Part shown: positions 63,608-64,000 of the stretch, in pieces
Layout: the number at the start of each line of letters is the position of its first letter
Numbering within the stretch: position 1 is the first letter of the stretch
Assembly (NCBI GenBank): GCA_024760525.1
Contig: CP060499.1
Coordinates: 682,001-746,000, forward strand
DNA from: Nitrospira sp.
GTDB lineage: Bacteria > Nitrospirota > Nitrospiria > Nitrospirales > Nitrospiraceae
Reading direction: 5' to 3'
DNA: 64,000 nt
Made by a program: the position numbers and the translations under genes
Notes under the pieces: model-generated
Database searches by the model: none
Told to the model about the DNA's origin: nothing
The model's input: the letters and a program-made list of their open reading frames with translations, nothing else

Positions 63608-64000
63608 CTTGGCATAGGGCAGCTGCTCCGACTCTGTCGAATGATCGCCGTTGTGACGCATTAACCTCGGGTTTATTCCACTGGTTGTCGCTGTACCGCT
63701 GAGATCAAGCATTTTCTAACCGCTCCATAGGGGCTCGTGATACCGGTAATTTCCCCTCTACGGCGCCATGTCGCCGATCAAATGATACTATTGATCTGAA
63801 ACCCGTGAGGAGGCTCCTCTTTTCGACAAAGAGTCTAAAGTTTTTCAGTATTTATCCGACAAGTCGAGGAGAGCCATGCTCCGAACTTTTTGCCATATGT
63901 CGCCATATTTTGCACGCCAAGGTCGGGCTTGGCCCTTGAGCAAGCATTCGCCTCTTTGCTGAGTGCTTCCTATTTGAGGCCGGTAGGAAGGTTCGCACAA
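63608..64000. other. Region downstream of the deadenylylase gene, no supported gene
   Basis: 393 bases. GAGGAGGCTCCTC followed by TTTT (63807-63823) is a small hairpin that could terminate the upstream gene. A 28-codon frame at 63876-63962 starts behind GAGGAG but has no recognisable features. The heptamer GCCATAT occurs twice, ten bases apart (63892 and 63902). Nothing else is supported; a gene may begin beyond the window. Confidence 0.4.

Overview
The window is a 64 kb piece of a bacterial chromosome of moderately high GC content. The protein sequences look like the Nitrospirota, most likely Nitrospira or a close relative. I infer this from the overall look of the EF-Tu, RpoB, ribosomal and PilMNOPQ proteins, not from a database search. 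There are no insertion sequences, prophage genes, CRISPR arrays or rRNA genes. Nearly all genes are on the + strand up to 50 kb; mixed-strand accessory genes follow.

Layout. (1) 0-34.4 kb is one almost unbroken block for translation and transcription. It begins with a consensus promoter and tRNA-Tyr/Gly/Thr, then tuf, rpmG, tRNA-Trp, secE, nusG, the L11/L1/L10/L12-rpoBC genes, rpsL-rpsG-fusA-tuf, and the S10, spc and alpha clusters including secY, adk, map, infA and rpoA. A perfect intrinsic terminator after rplQ closes it. (2) 34.5-39.4 kb holds lptC-lptA-lptB (LPS transport), rpoN (sigma-54), hpf and rapZ. (3) 39.4-44.7 kb has its own promoter, a small MerR-like regulator and pilM-N-O-P-Q (type IV pilus alignment complex and secretin), ending at a second perfect terminator. 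(4) 44.9-50.0 kb has aroB, NAD synthetase, glnB (PII) and glnA. (5) 50-59.3 kb has a secreted small protein, a CBS-pair protein, four lipoprotein genes (three are paralogues), an ABC-F ATPase, two HDOD proteins and a fatty-acid-hydroxylase-like membrane protein. (6) 59.5-63.6 kb has two divergent genes that together look like a split GlnE.

Main unusual features. First, rplJ has no stop codon before rplL: L10 and L7/L12 form one 311-codon reading frame, with a strong internal ribosome binding site for L7/L12. Second, the two halves of the glutamine synthetase adenylyltransferase GlnE are encoded by two divergent genes 59 bp apart. The transferase-like half carries two predicted ACT-type sensory domains at its N terminus. 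With glnB and glnA 10 kb away and rpoN in the same window, this suggests a rewired nitrogen-control circuit. Third, both tuf genes, identical over 1227 bp, encode an EF-Tu whose switch I loop has five extra residues and lacks the Arg-Gly of the usual RGITI motif. A structured element before rplK resembles an L1-binding site, and three tandem lipoprotein paralogues are of unknown function.

All calls come from reading the sequence. Start codons were chosen by Shine-Dalgarno position and usual family length and are noted where uncertain.
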